From positions 1 to 64,000 of the forward strand of contig NZ_VOLS01000009.1 of NCBI RefSeq assembly GCF_007954265.1: a DNA stretch of 64,000 nt. The letters run 5' to 3'. This DNA is from Colwellia sp. C1TZA3. GTDB taxonomy: Bacteria; Pseudomonadota; Gammaproteobacteria; Enterobacterales; Alteromonadaceae. This document shows, in pieces, positions 20,475 to 29,303 of this stretch. The notes beneath the pieces were generated by a model. The model saw only the letters and a list, made by a program, of their open reading frames with translations, was not told the origin of the DNA and searched no databases. Every line of letters begins with the position of its first letter. Position 1 is the first letter of the stretch. The translations under genes were made by a program, and so were the position numbers.

Positions 20475-21215
20475 TAACACCCGTTTGAGTTTTGTTTTTA
20501 CTGAACGCCAATGTGTAACAGGTTGAGTTGGCGCTAGTGCTAGCAACTGTTGCCATTGCTGTTCAGTTAATTGAACTTTCGCACCATGCGCTAAAAGTAT
20601 AGATTCAACCTCCAAAGCCTTAATTTTCATCAATGATTTTTGATAGCGATCAGGGTAAAAAACCGGATAGGGTGGAATAAGTTTACCCCTGACTTTAACC
20701 ATTAAATCGGCAACATAAATTTGCTCAGTACCTTGATGATGCAAAGATATATCTCGGTCAGTATGACCTTGGGTAAAATGAACTTGCCAGTCTTCAAAAC
20801 CAGGTAAAGCCGCCTGATCAATAAGATAATAATCTGGTGTCAGCGAGCTTGAGTAATAAATAAACTTTTTCGCTTTTTTCTGGCGACCCGCAACCCACAA
20901 CGTCAATAACATATCAGTTAAGTGCATTAATTTACCGTCAATTCCTGAATACCATTGTCCTGGCACATTTGCAGCCGCTATTTTACAGCCGTATTTTTTA
21001 CGTAATAGATTTGCTGCTCCTGCGTGATCTGGGTGCATATGCGTAACGACAATTAAGGCAAGATCCGACATCGAACGTTTAAGTTGGTTAACGATAAAAT
21101 CTTCTAAAATATCGACATCAGCTCGGCAGCAACCATCAAGCAATAGCAGCTTATCTGGGTACTCAGCGAGATATATATTTTGAATATAACCATTTAAGTA
21201 ATGTAATTTGAGCAT
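20460..21215 (-). CDS. Metallo-beta-lactamase-fold hydrolase
   Basis: A 251-residue MBL-fold protein. The metal-binding motif THMHPDHAG (HxHxDH) is followed by GHTDRDISLHH and a final LLAHG, giving the full set of zinc ligands. Relatives are lactonases, glyoxalase II-like thioesterases and alkylsulfatase-like enzymes, so the substrate cannot be fixed. No signal peptide is seen. The last residues (YQSH) and the TAA are encoded by the terminal repeat of a family B element, so the natural C terminus has probably been altered by that insertion. The protein lies downstream of and convergent with the esterase and small ORF. Confidence 0.9.
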   Translation of the reverse strand: MLKLHYLNGYIQNIYLAEYPDKLLLLDGCCRADVDILEDFIVNQLKRSMSDLALIVVTHMHPDHAGAANLLRKKYGCKIAAANVPGQWYSGIDGKLMHLTDMLLTLWVAGRQKKAKKFIYYSSSLTPDYYLIDQAALPGFEDWQVHFTQGHTDRDISLHHQGTEQIYVADLMVKVRGKLIPPYPVFYPDRYQKSLMKIKALEVESILLAHGAKVQLTEQQWQQLLALAPTQPVTHWRSVKTKLKRVLYQSH

Positions 21216-21467
21216 AAAAGTGACTTTGGCGAGTGAGTTGTTATTAAACTACCTTGTTATTGATGAAGTATCAACAGGTTAGACCAGCTAGTGGGCAGCT
21301 GTTTTATTTTCAGTATTGCCAGTATTTAAACCTTTAGTTAAACTCAAATTAATTTGTAAAAACGCAGAAAATTTTATTGTTAATTTGCTCTTTAAATAAA
21401 AAGTAAAAGACGAAAAATATGGTGAACACTGCTAAGGTCGACATCTTCATAAAAAGGAAAAAAAATA

Positions 21468-22553
21468 ATGATAAAATTAATTTTAGCCGTAGCTTACAGC
21501 ATAGCATTACTAAGTGCAGTGACGACATCGGCTAATAATAACAAACTAACCACAGTAGCTACATTCGATGCACAACACCCTCCAGGCAACATTGCTATTA
21601 CGCCATTAGGCAGAAAATTTTTGTCGATACATGGTTTTTACGGGCAAAAGCAAAAAATTATGGAGCTTTTAAGTGATGGCACTACCAAGCCTTACCCTAA
21701 TGAAGGGTGGGCGTATGCTTATAAAAACGGTAAAGGTTTTTACGATGTATTAGGCATTAATGTATCAGCCGACGGTGTTTTATGGATGTTAGATACGTCA
21801 GGCCCGGATTATGCTGGACGATTAGTCGGTTGGGATACTATTAACGAGCAGCTTCATAAAATCATTTATTTAGCAAAGCCAACGATTACAGATACCTCGT
21901 TTTTAAACGACTTAGCCGTTGATAACAAAAATGGATATATCTATATAGCAGATACTGCACAAGGTAGCCAAGCCGCGATTATTACTGTAAATATTAAAAC
22001 AGGCGCAGCGCGAAGAATACTGCAAGACAGCCATTATACTACTGCCGAGAATATCGACATAATTATTGAAAGTCGCACGATGAAAATGGGGGGACAAGCT
22101 GCGCGTTTAGGGGTAAACCCAATTACCCTTGAGCCAAATGAAAATTGGTTATACTTTGGCTCTATGTCGGGTACTTCAGTATACCGTGTTGCTACCAGCG
22201 CAATTATAAATGAAGATCTATCCAGTAAAGCGCTTGAACAAAAAGTAGAGCGCTATGGCACTAAGCCCATTTCTGATGGCATTATTGTCGATGGCGGTGG
22301 CAATGTTTATGTAACTGATATTACAAATGGCGCTATCGGTGTGGTTAAACCCAGTGGCGATTACGAGGTGTTATTTAAAGATGAGCGTCTTGTGTGGCCT
22401 GATGGCTTCAGTTATGGCGCTGATAATAAAATTTACTTTACTGTTAATGAACTTCACCGTTCGCCACCACTCAATAATGGTAAAGATGAAAGCCAGGGGC
22501 AATTTAGCGTGCTTGCGTTTGAGCCACTTGTCAAAGGTAAAGTAGGTCGTTAA
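21468..22553 (+). CDS. Exported royal-jelly/yellow-like beta-propeller protein
   Basis: A 361-residue secreted protein with a signal peptide (MIKLILAVAYSIALLSAV, cut after about residue 22). The mature part resembles bacterial members of the major royal jelly/yellow family and SMP-30-type propellers: LWMLDTSGPDYAGRLVGWD, FLNDLAVDNKNGYIYIADTA, WLYFGSMSGTSVYRV, and VWPDGFSYGADNKIYFTVN. The family fold is a six-bladed propeller; activities of bacterial members are mostly unknown (lactonase or dopachrome-related enzymes have been suggested). AAGGA precedes the ATG, and a terminator follows at once, so it is a single-gene unit. Confidence 0.85.
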   Translation: MIKLILAVAYSIALLSAVTTSANNNKLTTVATFDAQHPPGNIAITPLGRKFLSIHGFYGQKQKIMELLSDGTTKPYPNEGWAYAYKNGKGFYDVLGINVSADGVLWMLDTSGPDYAGRLVGWDTINEQLHKIIYLAKPTITDTSFLNDLAVDNKNGYIYIADTAQGSQAAIITVNIKTGAARRILQDSHYTTAENIDIIIESRTMKMGGQAARLGVNPITLEPNENWLYFGSMSGTSVYRVATSAIINEDLSSKALEQKVERYGTKPISDGIIVDGGGNVYVTDITNGAIGVVKPSGDYEVLFKDERLVWPDGFSYGADNKIYFTVNELHRSPPLNNGKDESQGQFSVLAFEPLVKGKVGR

Positions 22554-22596
22554 ATGCCCCTGAGTGAGAGCTAACTACCGATTACTATTAATACTG

Positions 22597-22622
22597 AGCA
22601 GTCCCTTAGGGACTGCTTTTTA
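22597..22622 (+). terminator. Intrinsic terminator
   Basis: AGCAGTCCC-TTAG-GGACTGCT followed by TTTT, 44 bp after the stop of the royal-jelly-like gene. Confidence 0.9.
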
Positions 22623-22664
22623 GTATCTAAAAGCCCAGTGAAAACTAGACTTTGGCGTAGATAA

Positions 22665-22821
22665 TACCAATTACATTAAGTTTGTGATCTTGTTGTGCGC
22701 AGGAAAAATAACTCAAGGTAAGGCGCTCGATTGAGCAATAGCTGGCTATTGGGATTGATAGCAACACAGCCTTGAGCTATTTTAACTAGTACAAGTGAGC
22801 AATAACTTAATGGGATTGGTA
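22665..22821 (+). mobile_element. Family A miniature element (copy 5)
   Basis: 157-bp core starting TACCAATTACATTAAG, flanked by TAA at 22662-22664 and 22822-22824. Its left end is the closest in the window to the transposase element's end at 183-207 (about 25 of 27 positions). Confidence 0.9.
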
Positions 22822-22826
22822 TAACA

Positions 22827-22878
22827 TACCAATTACAACAATTATCGCTCAGTGCTCAATTCATTAATTCAATTGGTA
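22827..22878. repeat. Short 52-bp palindromic element (family C)
   Basis: Begins TACCAATTACAACAATTATC and ends AATTCAATTGGTA, with a central GCTCAGTGCTC. A diverged relative of similar length lies at 32714-32766. It has the same TACCA/TGGTA ends as families A and B but no matching target duplication. Confidence 0.55.
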
Positions 22879-22973
22879 TAACTATTTTGTTAAACTCTTG
22901 GGCAAAGACTCACGCATAATTTTCTGCCATTTTATGATGGCAGCTTAATGTTAAATACCTGTTTGGAAATAAA

Positions 22974-23468
22974 ATGAAAATTACTGATAAAAGCGTTGTT
23001 CAATTTCACTACATACTTAAAAATGAAGCGGGTGTAGAAATAGAAAATTCATATGCTAACGAACCACTAGCCTACTTACACGGTTACAAAAATATGCTAG
23101 TTGGTGTAGAAAACGCTTTAACAGGTAAGGAAATTGGTGATAATTTTTCGGCAACCCTCCAGCCTGAAGATGCTTATGGTGAGCGTAAAGAAGACGCCAT
23201 TCAACGTGTGCCAGTAAAACATATGCAAGGTTTACCTTCACCCAGTGCTAAATGGAAAGCGGGTATGACAGCGGTGGTTAACACGGACGATGGTCAACGC
23301 CAAGTGACAGTTGTTAAAGCCGGCAAATTTATGGTGACCGTTGATATTAATCCGCCACTAGCGGGCCAAGTATTAACCTTTGATTTAAACGTTGTTGACG
23401 TTCGTGAAGCAACAGCTGAAGAAATTGAGCATGGTCACGCCCACGGCGCTGGCGGTCATCACCACTAA
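22974..23468 (+). CDS. slyD: FKBP-type peptidyl-prolyl isomerase SlyD
   Basis: A 164-residue cytoplasmic prolyl isomerase and chaperone. FKBP core: VVQFHYILKNEAGVEIENS, then an insert-in-flap with EDAYGERKEDAIQRVP, and LTFDLNVVDVREATAEEIEH. The tail is short but ends in HGHAHGAGGHHH, the metal-binding histidines that let SlyD hold nickel. E. coli SlyD is longer (196) with more Cys/His. The TAA stop is identical with the target duplication of the family B element that follows, so that insertion took place exactly at the stop codon. Confidence 0.95.
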   Translation: MKITDKSVVQFHYILKNEAGVEIENSYANEPLAYLHGYKNMLVGVENALTGKEIGDNFSATLQPEDAYGERKEDAIQRVPVKHMQGLPSPSAKWKAGMTAVVNTDDGQRQVTVVKAGKFMVTVDINPPLAGQVLTFDLNVVDVREATAEEIEHGHAHGAGGHHH

Positions 23469-23628
23469 TACTAAGTTGATTAATTACCTGCTCATTTTTA
23501 ATGGTTAAAATGAATAACTACAGCGTTATAAAATTTATAAGTAGAATAACTACTGACTAAATTTTATGCCTTGTATTTATCCATTTTTCCTCATGAAAAA
23601 GTAGATCACTTAATTAATCAAATTGGTA
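23469..23628 (-). mobile_element. Family B miniature element (full copy)
   Basis: 160-bp core in reverse orientation to the copy at 20315, flanked by TAA at 23466-23468 (the slyD stop) and 23629-23631. One end reads TACTAAGTTG in place of TACCA, a single-base change. Confidence 0.85.
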
Positions 23629-23656
23629 TAAGTAATGTCATTAGCAAAATATATTC

Positions 23657-23686
23657 AAAAAAACCGGCTTCAAGTCGGTTTTTTTA
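23657..23686 (+). terminator. Intrinsic terminator
   Basis: AAACCGGCTT-CA-AGTCGGTTT with a run of T. It would end transcripts from slyD that read through the family B element. Confidence 0.8.
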
Positions 23687-23689
23687 TGC

Positions 23690-23965
23690 TCAGGATGAGC
23701 GGTATGCTGCGATCACATGACCGTTCCTAGCCATCCATGGCTCCACGGCATTAGTACATCCCTGTACGTCGATGTGAAAGAGCAGCGATGCTCAGGCCTT
23801 TCTCAGACATGCTGTCTTTCTAGGCATTAGTGCATCCATGCACGTCGACGAGCGGTCAGTTTTTTTGTTCCCGACAAAAACTAAGTACCGAAATCCATGT
23901 CGGCAATGCTGCGATCACATGGTCGTTCCTAGCCATCCATGGCTCTACGGCATTAGTACGTCCTT
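23690..23965. repeat. Mosaic of small palindromes (family F)
   Basis: Built from repeated modules: GCTGCGATCACATG twice (23709 and 23908 areas), AGCCATCCATGGCT twice, GGCATTAGT-ACATC/GTACGTCGA twice, and GTTCCCGACAAAAACTAAGT. Related modules occur at 10500-10620, 58585-58660 and 59975-60034. Most modules are short inverted repeats. No coding potential is seen. Confidence 0.65.
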
Positions 23966-24061
23966 ATAACGGTTACTGAACTGAATAAACTTTCCGTTTA
24001 TCGAATTCATATTATATTTTTTTGCCACACTGTTATGGTAAATTATTAATTTAGTGCAATT

Positions 24062-24120
24062 TATACCCGTTCCACTTCTAGCTTAGCTCTGAAACTGCAT
24101 CTTGAAGTGGATTGGGTATA
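24062..24120. repeat. Family D element, short form
   Basis: 59 bp with ends TATACCCGTTCCACTTC and GAAGTGGATTGGGTATA and almost no interior. It shares ends with the 363-bp element at 10412-10774. Confidence 0.7.
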
Positions 24121-24162
24121 GATAATACATTCAGGTCATCAAATAACAATAAGGTCTAGAAC

Positions 24163-25467
24163 ATGTTTACATTAAAATCATCGTTAACAACCATAGCGTT
24201 ACTCGTCAGTACCGCGTTGTCACAGTCAGCATTGGCGGAAACTACCGTTATTCATGCAGGCGAGTTATTAGTTACTGCCAACAAGGCGCCGCTTAAGCAA
24301 CAAACCTTAGTGATAAGTGATGGTAAAGTCACTGAGCTTAAACCTGGTTTTGTTGATATAAGTCGCTTTGCCAAAGACGCAAAATTAATTGATTTATCAT
24401 CAAGTTTTGTTATGGCAGGTCTGATGGATATGCACGTACATTTACAAGGTGAACTTGGCCCCAATAACGATAGTGAAATGGTTAATCTATCTGATGCAGA
24501 TATATTAATGAAAAGTGCCTATTTTGCGAACAAAACCTTAATGGCTGGCTTTACCACCGTACGTGATTTAGGCAGCAGTGCTGAACAAATGTATGCACTG
24601 CGCGATGGTGTCAAACGTGGTTGGATAACGGGGCCAACGATTATTGCTGCTGGCAGTAGCGTGGCGGTGACCGGTGGGCACGGTGATGTTGATGGCATGG
24701 CGCCTGATTTAATGGCACTACATACTGCAAAAACAATTTGTGATGGCCCTTATGATTGCCGACGAGCAACTCGTCACGCCATTAAGTTTGGTGCTGATGT
24801 TATTAAAATCACTTCTACTGGTGGTGTGTTATCAGATACGAATACCGGCACGGGTCAGCAAATGGCTGATGATGAGTTAAAAGAAGTGGTTGATACGGCG
24901 CACTCGCTTGGCCGTAAAGTGGCGAGTCATGCACATGCGGCTGCTGGTATTAACGCGGCATTACGCGCCGGTGTTGACAGTATCGAGCATGGCAGTTATG
25001 CCGACAAAGAGAGTATTAAACTCTTTAAAAAAAGTGGTGCTTATTTAGTACCCACATTAATGGCCGGTGATACCGTCGTTGATATGGCGAAAACCACTGA
25101 CTTTATGTCGCCAGCGATTCGCGTTAAAGCTATTCGTGTTGGCGGTGACATGATTGAAAACTTCAAACGTTCATATAAAGCGGGTGTAAAAATAGCTTAC
25201 GGTACAGACAGTGGCGTTTCAAAACACGGTTATAATGGCCGAGAAGCACAATTAATGTTTGCCGCGGGGATGGCTCCACAAGATATTTTAGTTTCTGCGA
25301 CCATCAATGGCGCCGACTTAATTGGTAAATCAGAAACCTTAGGTACACTAGAAGTGGGTAAAGTGGCTGATATTATTGCTATGCATGCTAGTCCATTAAA
25401 CGATATTAATGAACTCCTTGATGTCGATTTTGTGATGAAAGCAGGTAAGGTCGTTAAACAAAAATAA
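24163..25467 (+). CDS. Exported metal-dependent amidohydrolase
   Basis: A 434-residue amidohydrolase-superfamily protein with a signal peptide ending ALSQSALAE. Binuclear metal ligands are in place: MDMHVHL, the lysine in VIKITSTGG (normally carboxylated), histidines in VASHAHAAAG and SIEHGSY, and the aspartate in YGTDSGV. The closest functional relatives I can recall are Xaa-Pro dipeptidase (prolidase)-like exported enzymes that cut small peptides or lactone-like substrates. The gene stands alone. After it, a hairpin with stem AGTAAAGGC (25505-25535) could act as a terminator, though its T run is poor. Confidence 0.9.
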   Translation: MFTLKSSLTTIALLVSTALSQSALAETTVIHAGELLVTANKAPLKQQTLVISDGKVTELKPGFVDISRFAKDAKLIDLSSSFVMAGLMDMHVHLQGELGPNNDSEMVNLSDADILMKSAYFANKTLMAGFTTVRDLGSSAEQMYALRDGVKRGWITGPTIIAAGSSVAVTGGHGDVDGMAPDLMALHTAKTICDGPYDCRRATRHAIKFGADVIKITSTGGVLSDTNTGTGQQMADDELKEVVDTAHSLGRKVASHAHAAAGINAALRAGVDSIEHGSYADKESIKLFKKSGAYLVPTLMAGDTVVDMAKTTDFMSPAIRVKAIRVGGDMIENFKRSYKAGVKIAYGTDSGVSKHGYNGREAQLMFAAGMAPQDILVSATINGADLIGKSETLGTLEVGKVADIIAMHASPLNDINELLDVDFVMKAGKVVKQK

Positions 25468-25763
25468 TATTGTTTTTTTGTAGAATGATAAAATAAGGGA
25501 TAAAAGTAAAGGCTGTTTTTTTAACTGCCTTTACTATGTTTAGGTCTCTCTCAGATATCCTATTTTTAGAGCACTTGTGCAACTAAATGCGTCGACGAGG
25601 GCGTGTTTTTTTGTTGCAGACAAAGCTCAGCCCCGATTGTCAGTAATGTTATCATCACAGGTATGTCAAAGCATGATAAAGGCTTTCCTTTCTTCGCAGA
25701 ACTCTATAAGTAGGCCGCCTTGGAAGCATAACACCATGGGAAATAGCAAAGTACTGACAAAAA

Positions 25764-26546
25764 CTACTGATTAACATTATCGTCGATAGCTATCACGTTA
25801 AATGTTGCATTATCGAGCATTTGCCAATTGATATTAAAATTATACAAGCTCATGCCATAGATTTTATCGTCGATGCTTTGCTGTTTATAGGCGGGTCTAG
25901 GGTCTTGGCTTAACACTTGTTCGATCAGGCTTTGTAGTGTTGGGTAATGCTGGTTACAGTTGGCTAAGGCTAGTAATGCTGCGCTGGAAAATATCACTTT
26001 AATATTGCTGCTGGGTTGTTCTTGAGCATAGCCACCATGGGCACTTTCGATAATGTCAGCATAAGGTATGTAAGGTTTAATATCGACGATTGGCGTGCCA
26101 TCAAGTAAATCTAATTCACTTATATGTAAAATTACCTGTGAACTCTTTTGTCCAGTACCATGCTGGCCAGTGCTGCCTGGCTCTGTAAAACCTTGTCTTG
26201 TAGAGCATAGTTCTATTTGGTCAAGTTTAACCACCGACATGCCAATAGGGTTAGGCCTAAATGTTGACCTGGTGGCAAATACGCCAAGTTTTTTATTGCC
26301 GCCTAAACGTGGCGGACGTACCAAGGGCTTCCAACCTTGGGCTTGCGTACCATGAAAAATAAACAATAACCAAATATGACTAAATTGCTCTAAGCCCCTG
26401 ACTAACTCAGCATTATTGGCTGAACCCGTTAGACGTAATTGTCCTTGAGCTGCGGTAACAATACCTGGTTGTCTAGGAATGGCAAACTTTTGCTTATAAG
26501 GCGAGTTGATAGTGCCAATAACATTTAAATTAACGCTATTAGTCAT
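25764..26546 (-). CDS. trmO: TrmO, tRNA N6-threonylcarbamoyladenosine methyltransferase
   Basis: A 260-residue TrmO (TsaA/YaeB) family enzyme that adds a methyl group to t6A37 in certain tRNAs using S-adenosylmethionine. Visible motifs: IGTINSPYKQKFAIPRQPG at the start, HIWLLFIFHG, KLGVFATRSTFRPNPIGMSV (the family hallmark) and LDLLDGTPIVDIKPYIPYAD. The C-terminal DPRPAYK motif is also present. It overlaps the upstream rcsF by 4 bp (ATGA), so the two form an operon, the same neighbour pair as in E. coli. Confidence 0.95.
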   Translation of the reverse strand: MTNSVNLNVIGTINSPYKQKFAIPRQPGIVTAAQGQLRLTGSANNAELVRGLEQFSHIWLLFIFHGTQAQGWKPLVRPPRLGGNKKLGVFATRSTFRPNPIGMSVVKLDQIELCSTRQGFTEPGSTGQHGTGQKSSQVILHISELDLLDGTPIVDIKPYIPYADIIESAHGGYAQEQPSSNIKVIFSSAALLALANCNQHYPTLQSLIEQVLSQDPRPAYKQQSIDDKIYGMSLYNFNINWQMLDNATFNVIAIDDNVNQ

Positions 26547-26971
26547 TTTTTATCTTGCTCAACCTTATAGGCACGGCCATAGCAAACGGCAGAGGCAAGA
26601 CAATATTTTGCGGCTTCATCTGCTTTGATCATCACACACTGGCTAAAAATGATGGCATTTGCCTCAAGTTGATAAGCTTTGCGACGTGCTTCGGTGCGGG
26701 CATCAATTTCATTGGGGGCAGCATGGTAGGCTTTCTCTTGGCAAGACTCACCTTCAACCAAACCCAAAAACTTATATTGACCGGTAAACTCTTTCTCACT
26801 TGCCACTATTTTTACTGTTGTTGGAGAAAAATAATTTTTGAAGTTTTTGGGATCTAAGTTTGTTGATACATTATTTATTTGTGCACAAGCCGAAGTTAGT
26901 AAGGTCAGCAGTATGGTGATGCTAGTTGTGTATTTAAGTAACTTTGGTGCTATTTTATGTTTTTTAATCAT
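26543..26971 (-). CDS. rcsF: RcsF-like outer-membrane lipoprotein
   Basis: A 142-residue lipoprotein with a long basic N terminus, hydrophobic segment and lipobox LTSAC (cysteine near residue 29). The C-terminal domain matches RcsF: FLGLVEGESCQ, ARRKAYQLEANAIIFSQC, KYCLASAVCYGRAYKV. All four domain cysteines that form the two nested disulfides of RcsF are present. In enterobacteria RcsF senses envelope damage and signals through the Rcs phosphorelay; no other rcs genes are visible here, so its partner in this organism is open. The four-base overlap with trmO supports co-translation. Confidence 0.85.
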   Translation of the reverse strand: MIKKHKIAPKLLKYTTSITILLTLLTSACAQINNVSTNLDPKNFKNYFSPTTVKIVASEKEFTGQYKFLGLVEGESCQEKAYHAAPNEIDARTEARRKAYQLEANAIIFSQCVMIKADEAAKYCLASAVCYGRAYKVEQDKK

Positions 26972-27023
26972 TTTTTAAACCAGTATTTATTTATCTTGAC
27001 GTTGATGTCAAAGCTGAACGTCG

Positions 27024-29147
27024 CTATTTCACTAAACTCATCTCGCCTTTAATCCAATAATTGAATAGTTTATCAATGGTTTTACTTTGCTGTTTCATTG
27101 AGATCCAATTACGCATAAATAGTTCAAAGCTGTGATCATTTTTATTAATCGGGAAGGCCATATAAAGTGGCGCTAACTCAGGTTTAGGCACTACCACAGT
27201 ATAGCTTGGCTTGAGCAGCGTCCAAGCAGATGACGCCGCTGCGCCAAAAAGCATAGCATCAATATGGGAAAATTCGGGCTTAAAGAATAACCGCGGTGTT
27301 GATATCTCCCAAGCCTTACCATGGGTAAACGTTTTCGCAATGGCTTTTTCATAATAAAAACTTTCAGGAATACCTAAAATAAGATCATCTCGCTGTAAAA
27401 TTTTATCCCAGTGAGTAAATTCTGCACGCCTTTTATCTTTAACGATAATAGCCAGGTTTTGCTCGCTGTAAGGCATGGTCAAGGTAAACCTCATCATGTT
27501 ATCTGGAATAACGGGCACACCTGTAGTGATGTCTAGATAACCTGAGCTTAATAATGCTTCTGCCTGATGGCGAAATACCTTCACGAACTCAAGGCTAACA
27601 TTTAAGTCAATGGCGAGTTGGTTCATTATTTCAATATCAAAGCCAACGAGTTTGCCATTGTTGTTGTGAAATGAATAAGGCAAGTCGTCGCGAAAATAGC
27701 CAACACGGATAAAACCACGTTGCTTTATGCGCGTAAGTACGCCAACAAAGGGCTGAACCGTGTCGCTGTTTTCATGGACATTATCCAAATATTTGCTGTG
27801 TACGCTTTCCATCAGAAAGTCACGTTTTATAAACTTAGCATAGCCTTGGTACTGATAACTAATTGAGCTAAAAGTAAATTTTAAGCCGATAAAGGCAAAG
27901 ACTGACAACAGGGGAATAATGGCTAAATTTCTAATTAAGGCCTTTTTCTTGATACGAAAAGCCTTGGCCATACTTGTCGCAACCAGTAAAGGTAAACAGC
28001 TGGCAAAGGTCACTGAAAGTAATGCCGATAAACGACCGACAACTAAGTTTTCAGCAACAATAAAGAAATCAAACATTGAATGAGAAACGTTGAATAACTC
28101 TAAAAGATTTTGCATGGCTAAGGTGCTGGTACCAAACAATTGTGGAATACCCATCACCACCAACTTTACATAATCTTCAAAGCTTATGTAAGCACCAGAG
28201 AACCATGCGGCAAACAAAACAAACAACAGCGATAACAGTTTACCGCCCACTGGTAAACTATAACTAATAGGTACGATGACATCAGGGACTTTATCAACAT
28301 TATCGGTGTCAGGGTATTGTGAGGCAATTAACTGTTTGGTTTTTTCAACAATGATCGGTATAACAACAAAAAAACTGCCGGTGGCAAATGCCGTGATCAT
28401 GGCCTCTCTTGACGCTTTTAAAATGGCACGGTAACCAAAAGGAGTAATGGTCGCAAGCAGGGCAGGAAATACCACAAAACACAGTAAAAGTGCCAATACT
28501 AAGGCACTGGCAACATAGATCATCAAGCCATCGAGTTGTGAGGCATCAAGTGTTGCTGCCGCGCGCCAACCAATACAAAAGACACCAACGGGGGCAAAAC
28601 GCATCACTAGATGACTAATATTACTGACTGATTGTTTTAAGTTACCTAGCACCGCTAGGGTTTGACGTTTATTTTTAATTGGCATTAAGCCAACGCCAAT
28701 AAAGACACTAAAAAACACCACGGAAGGGATCACCGCATTAGCGAAGGCATTAAAAGGGTTAGACGGAATAAATAATTCAACAAGATTAAACTCTTGACTA
28801 ACTTTAATGGTATTAGCGCTATAAAATTCGGCAGACTGCCAATTAGGAAATGATAACGGCGCCATTAATATAAAGCACAACATCAGTGCTATTAGCAATA
28901 TCACCACTATTATGCTGCTTTTAAGCGCCGATTTGGCTTTGCCGGCAGACAAGCCGCCAATGCCGACCATAAGTGACAGTGCAATATAAGGCAGCGCAGT
29001 CATTTGCAATAACATAACAAAGGCATCAGCAAGATGATTTACCATTGAATATAAGGCTACGCCAAAGCTACCTATGATGAGCCCAGTTGCCATGGCAATC
29101 ATAATTTGGCTAGATAAAGAAATTTTACTGAGCTTAAATGTTGTCAT
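27024..29147 (-). CDS. Dicarboxylate/amino-acid symporter fused to a periplasmic solute-binding domain
   Basis: A 707-residue fusion. Residues 1-425 form a sodium:dicarboxylate symporter (SDF/DAACS) with many membrane segments, including VIPSVVFFSVFIGVGLMPI and VPISYSLPVGGKLLSLLFVL. After a last membrane segment near 410-425, residues 465-700 form a family 3 solute-binding domain (RGFIRVGYFRDDLPYSFHNN, GKLVGFDIEIMNQLAIDLNV, ALLSSGYLDITTGVPVI). Solute-binding domains normally serve ABC or TRAP transporters. One attached to a secondary carrier would present ligand directly to it. The gene is a single unit between rcsF and metG, all on the minus strand. Confidence 0.92.
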   Translation of the reverse strand: MTTFKLSKISLSSQIMIAMATGLIIGSFGVALYSMVNHLADAFVMLLQMTALPYIALSLMVGIGGLSAGKAKSALKSSIIVVILLIALMLCFILMAPLSFPNWQSAEFYSANTIKVSQEFNLVELFIPSNPFNAFANAVIPSVVFFSVFIGVGLMPIKNKRQTLAVLGNLKQSVSNISHLVMRFAPVGVFCIGWRAAATLDASQLDGLMIYVASALVLALLLCFVVFPALLATITPFGYRAILKASREAMITAFATGSFFVVIPIIVEKTKQLIASQYPDTDNVDKVPDVIVPISYSLPVGGKLLSLLFVLFAAWFSGAYISFEDYVKLVVMGIPQLFGTSTLAMQNLLELFNVSHSMFDFFIVAENLVVGRLSALLSVTFASCLPLLVATSMAKAFRIKKKALIRNLAIIPLLSVFAFIGLKFTFSSISYQYQGYAKFIKRDFLMESVHSKYLDNVHENSDTVQPFVGVLTRIKQRGFIRVGYFRDDLPYSFHNNNGKLVGFDIEIMNQLAIDLNVSLEFVKVFRHQAEALLSSGYLDITTGVPVIPDNMMRFTLTMPYSEQNLAIIVKDKRRAEFTHWDKILQRDDLILGIPESFYYEKAIAKTFTHGKAWEISTPRLFFKPEFSHIDAMLFGAAASSAWTLLKPSYTVVVPKPELAPLYMAFPINKNDHSFELFMRNWISMKQQSKTIDKLFNYWIKGEMSLVK

Positions 29148-29213
29148 ATTGGGTTGTAATTATTTTGATTGATGCTTAATTCGCACAATAGGGAGTTACG
29201 ATACAAAATATTA

Positions 29214-29252
29214 AAAAGGCAAACCCTAGTTATATATTCAAGGTTTGCCTTA
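29214..29252 (-). terminator. Intrinsic terminator after metG
   Basis: On the minus strand, AAGGCAAACC and GGTTTGCCTT form a 10-bp stem across a long AT loop, followed by TTTTT. It lies 52 bp past the metG stop. Confidence 0.8.
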
Positions 29253-29303
29253 ATTATTGCTGTTATTTTAAGAGCTAGACACAGGTTAATGTGTTGTTAC
29301 TGA

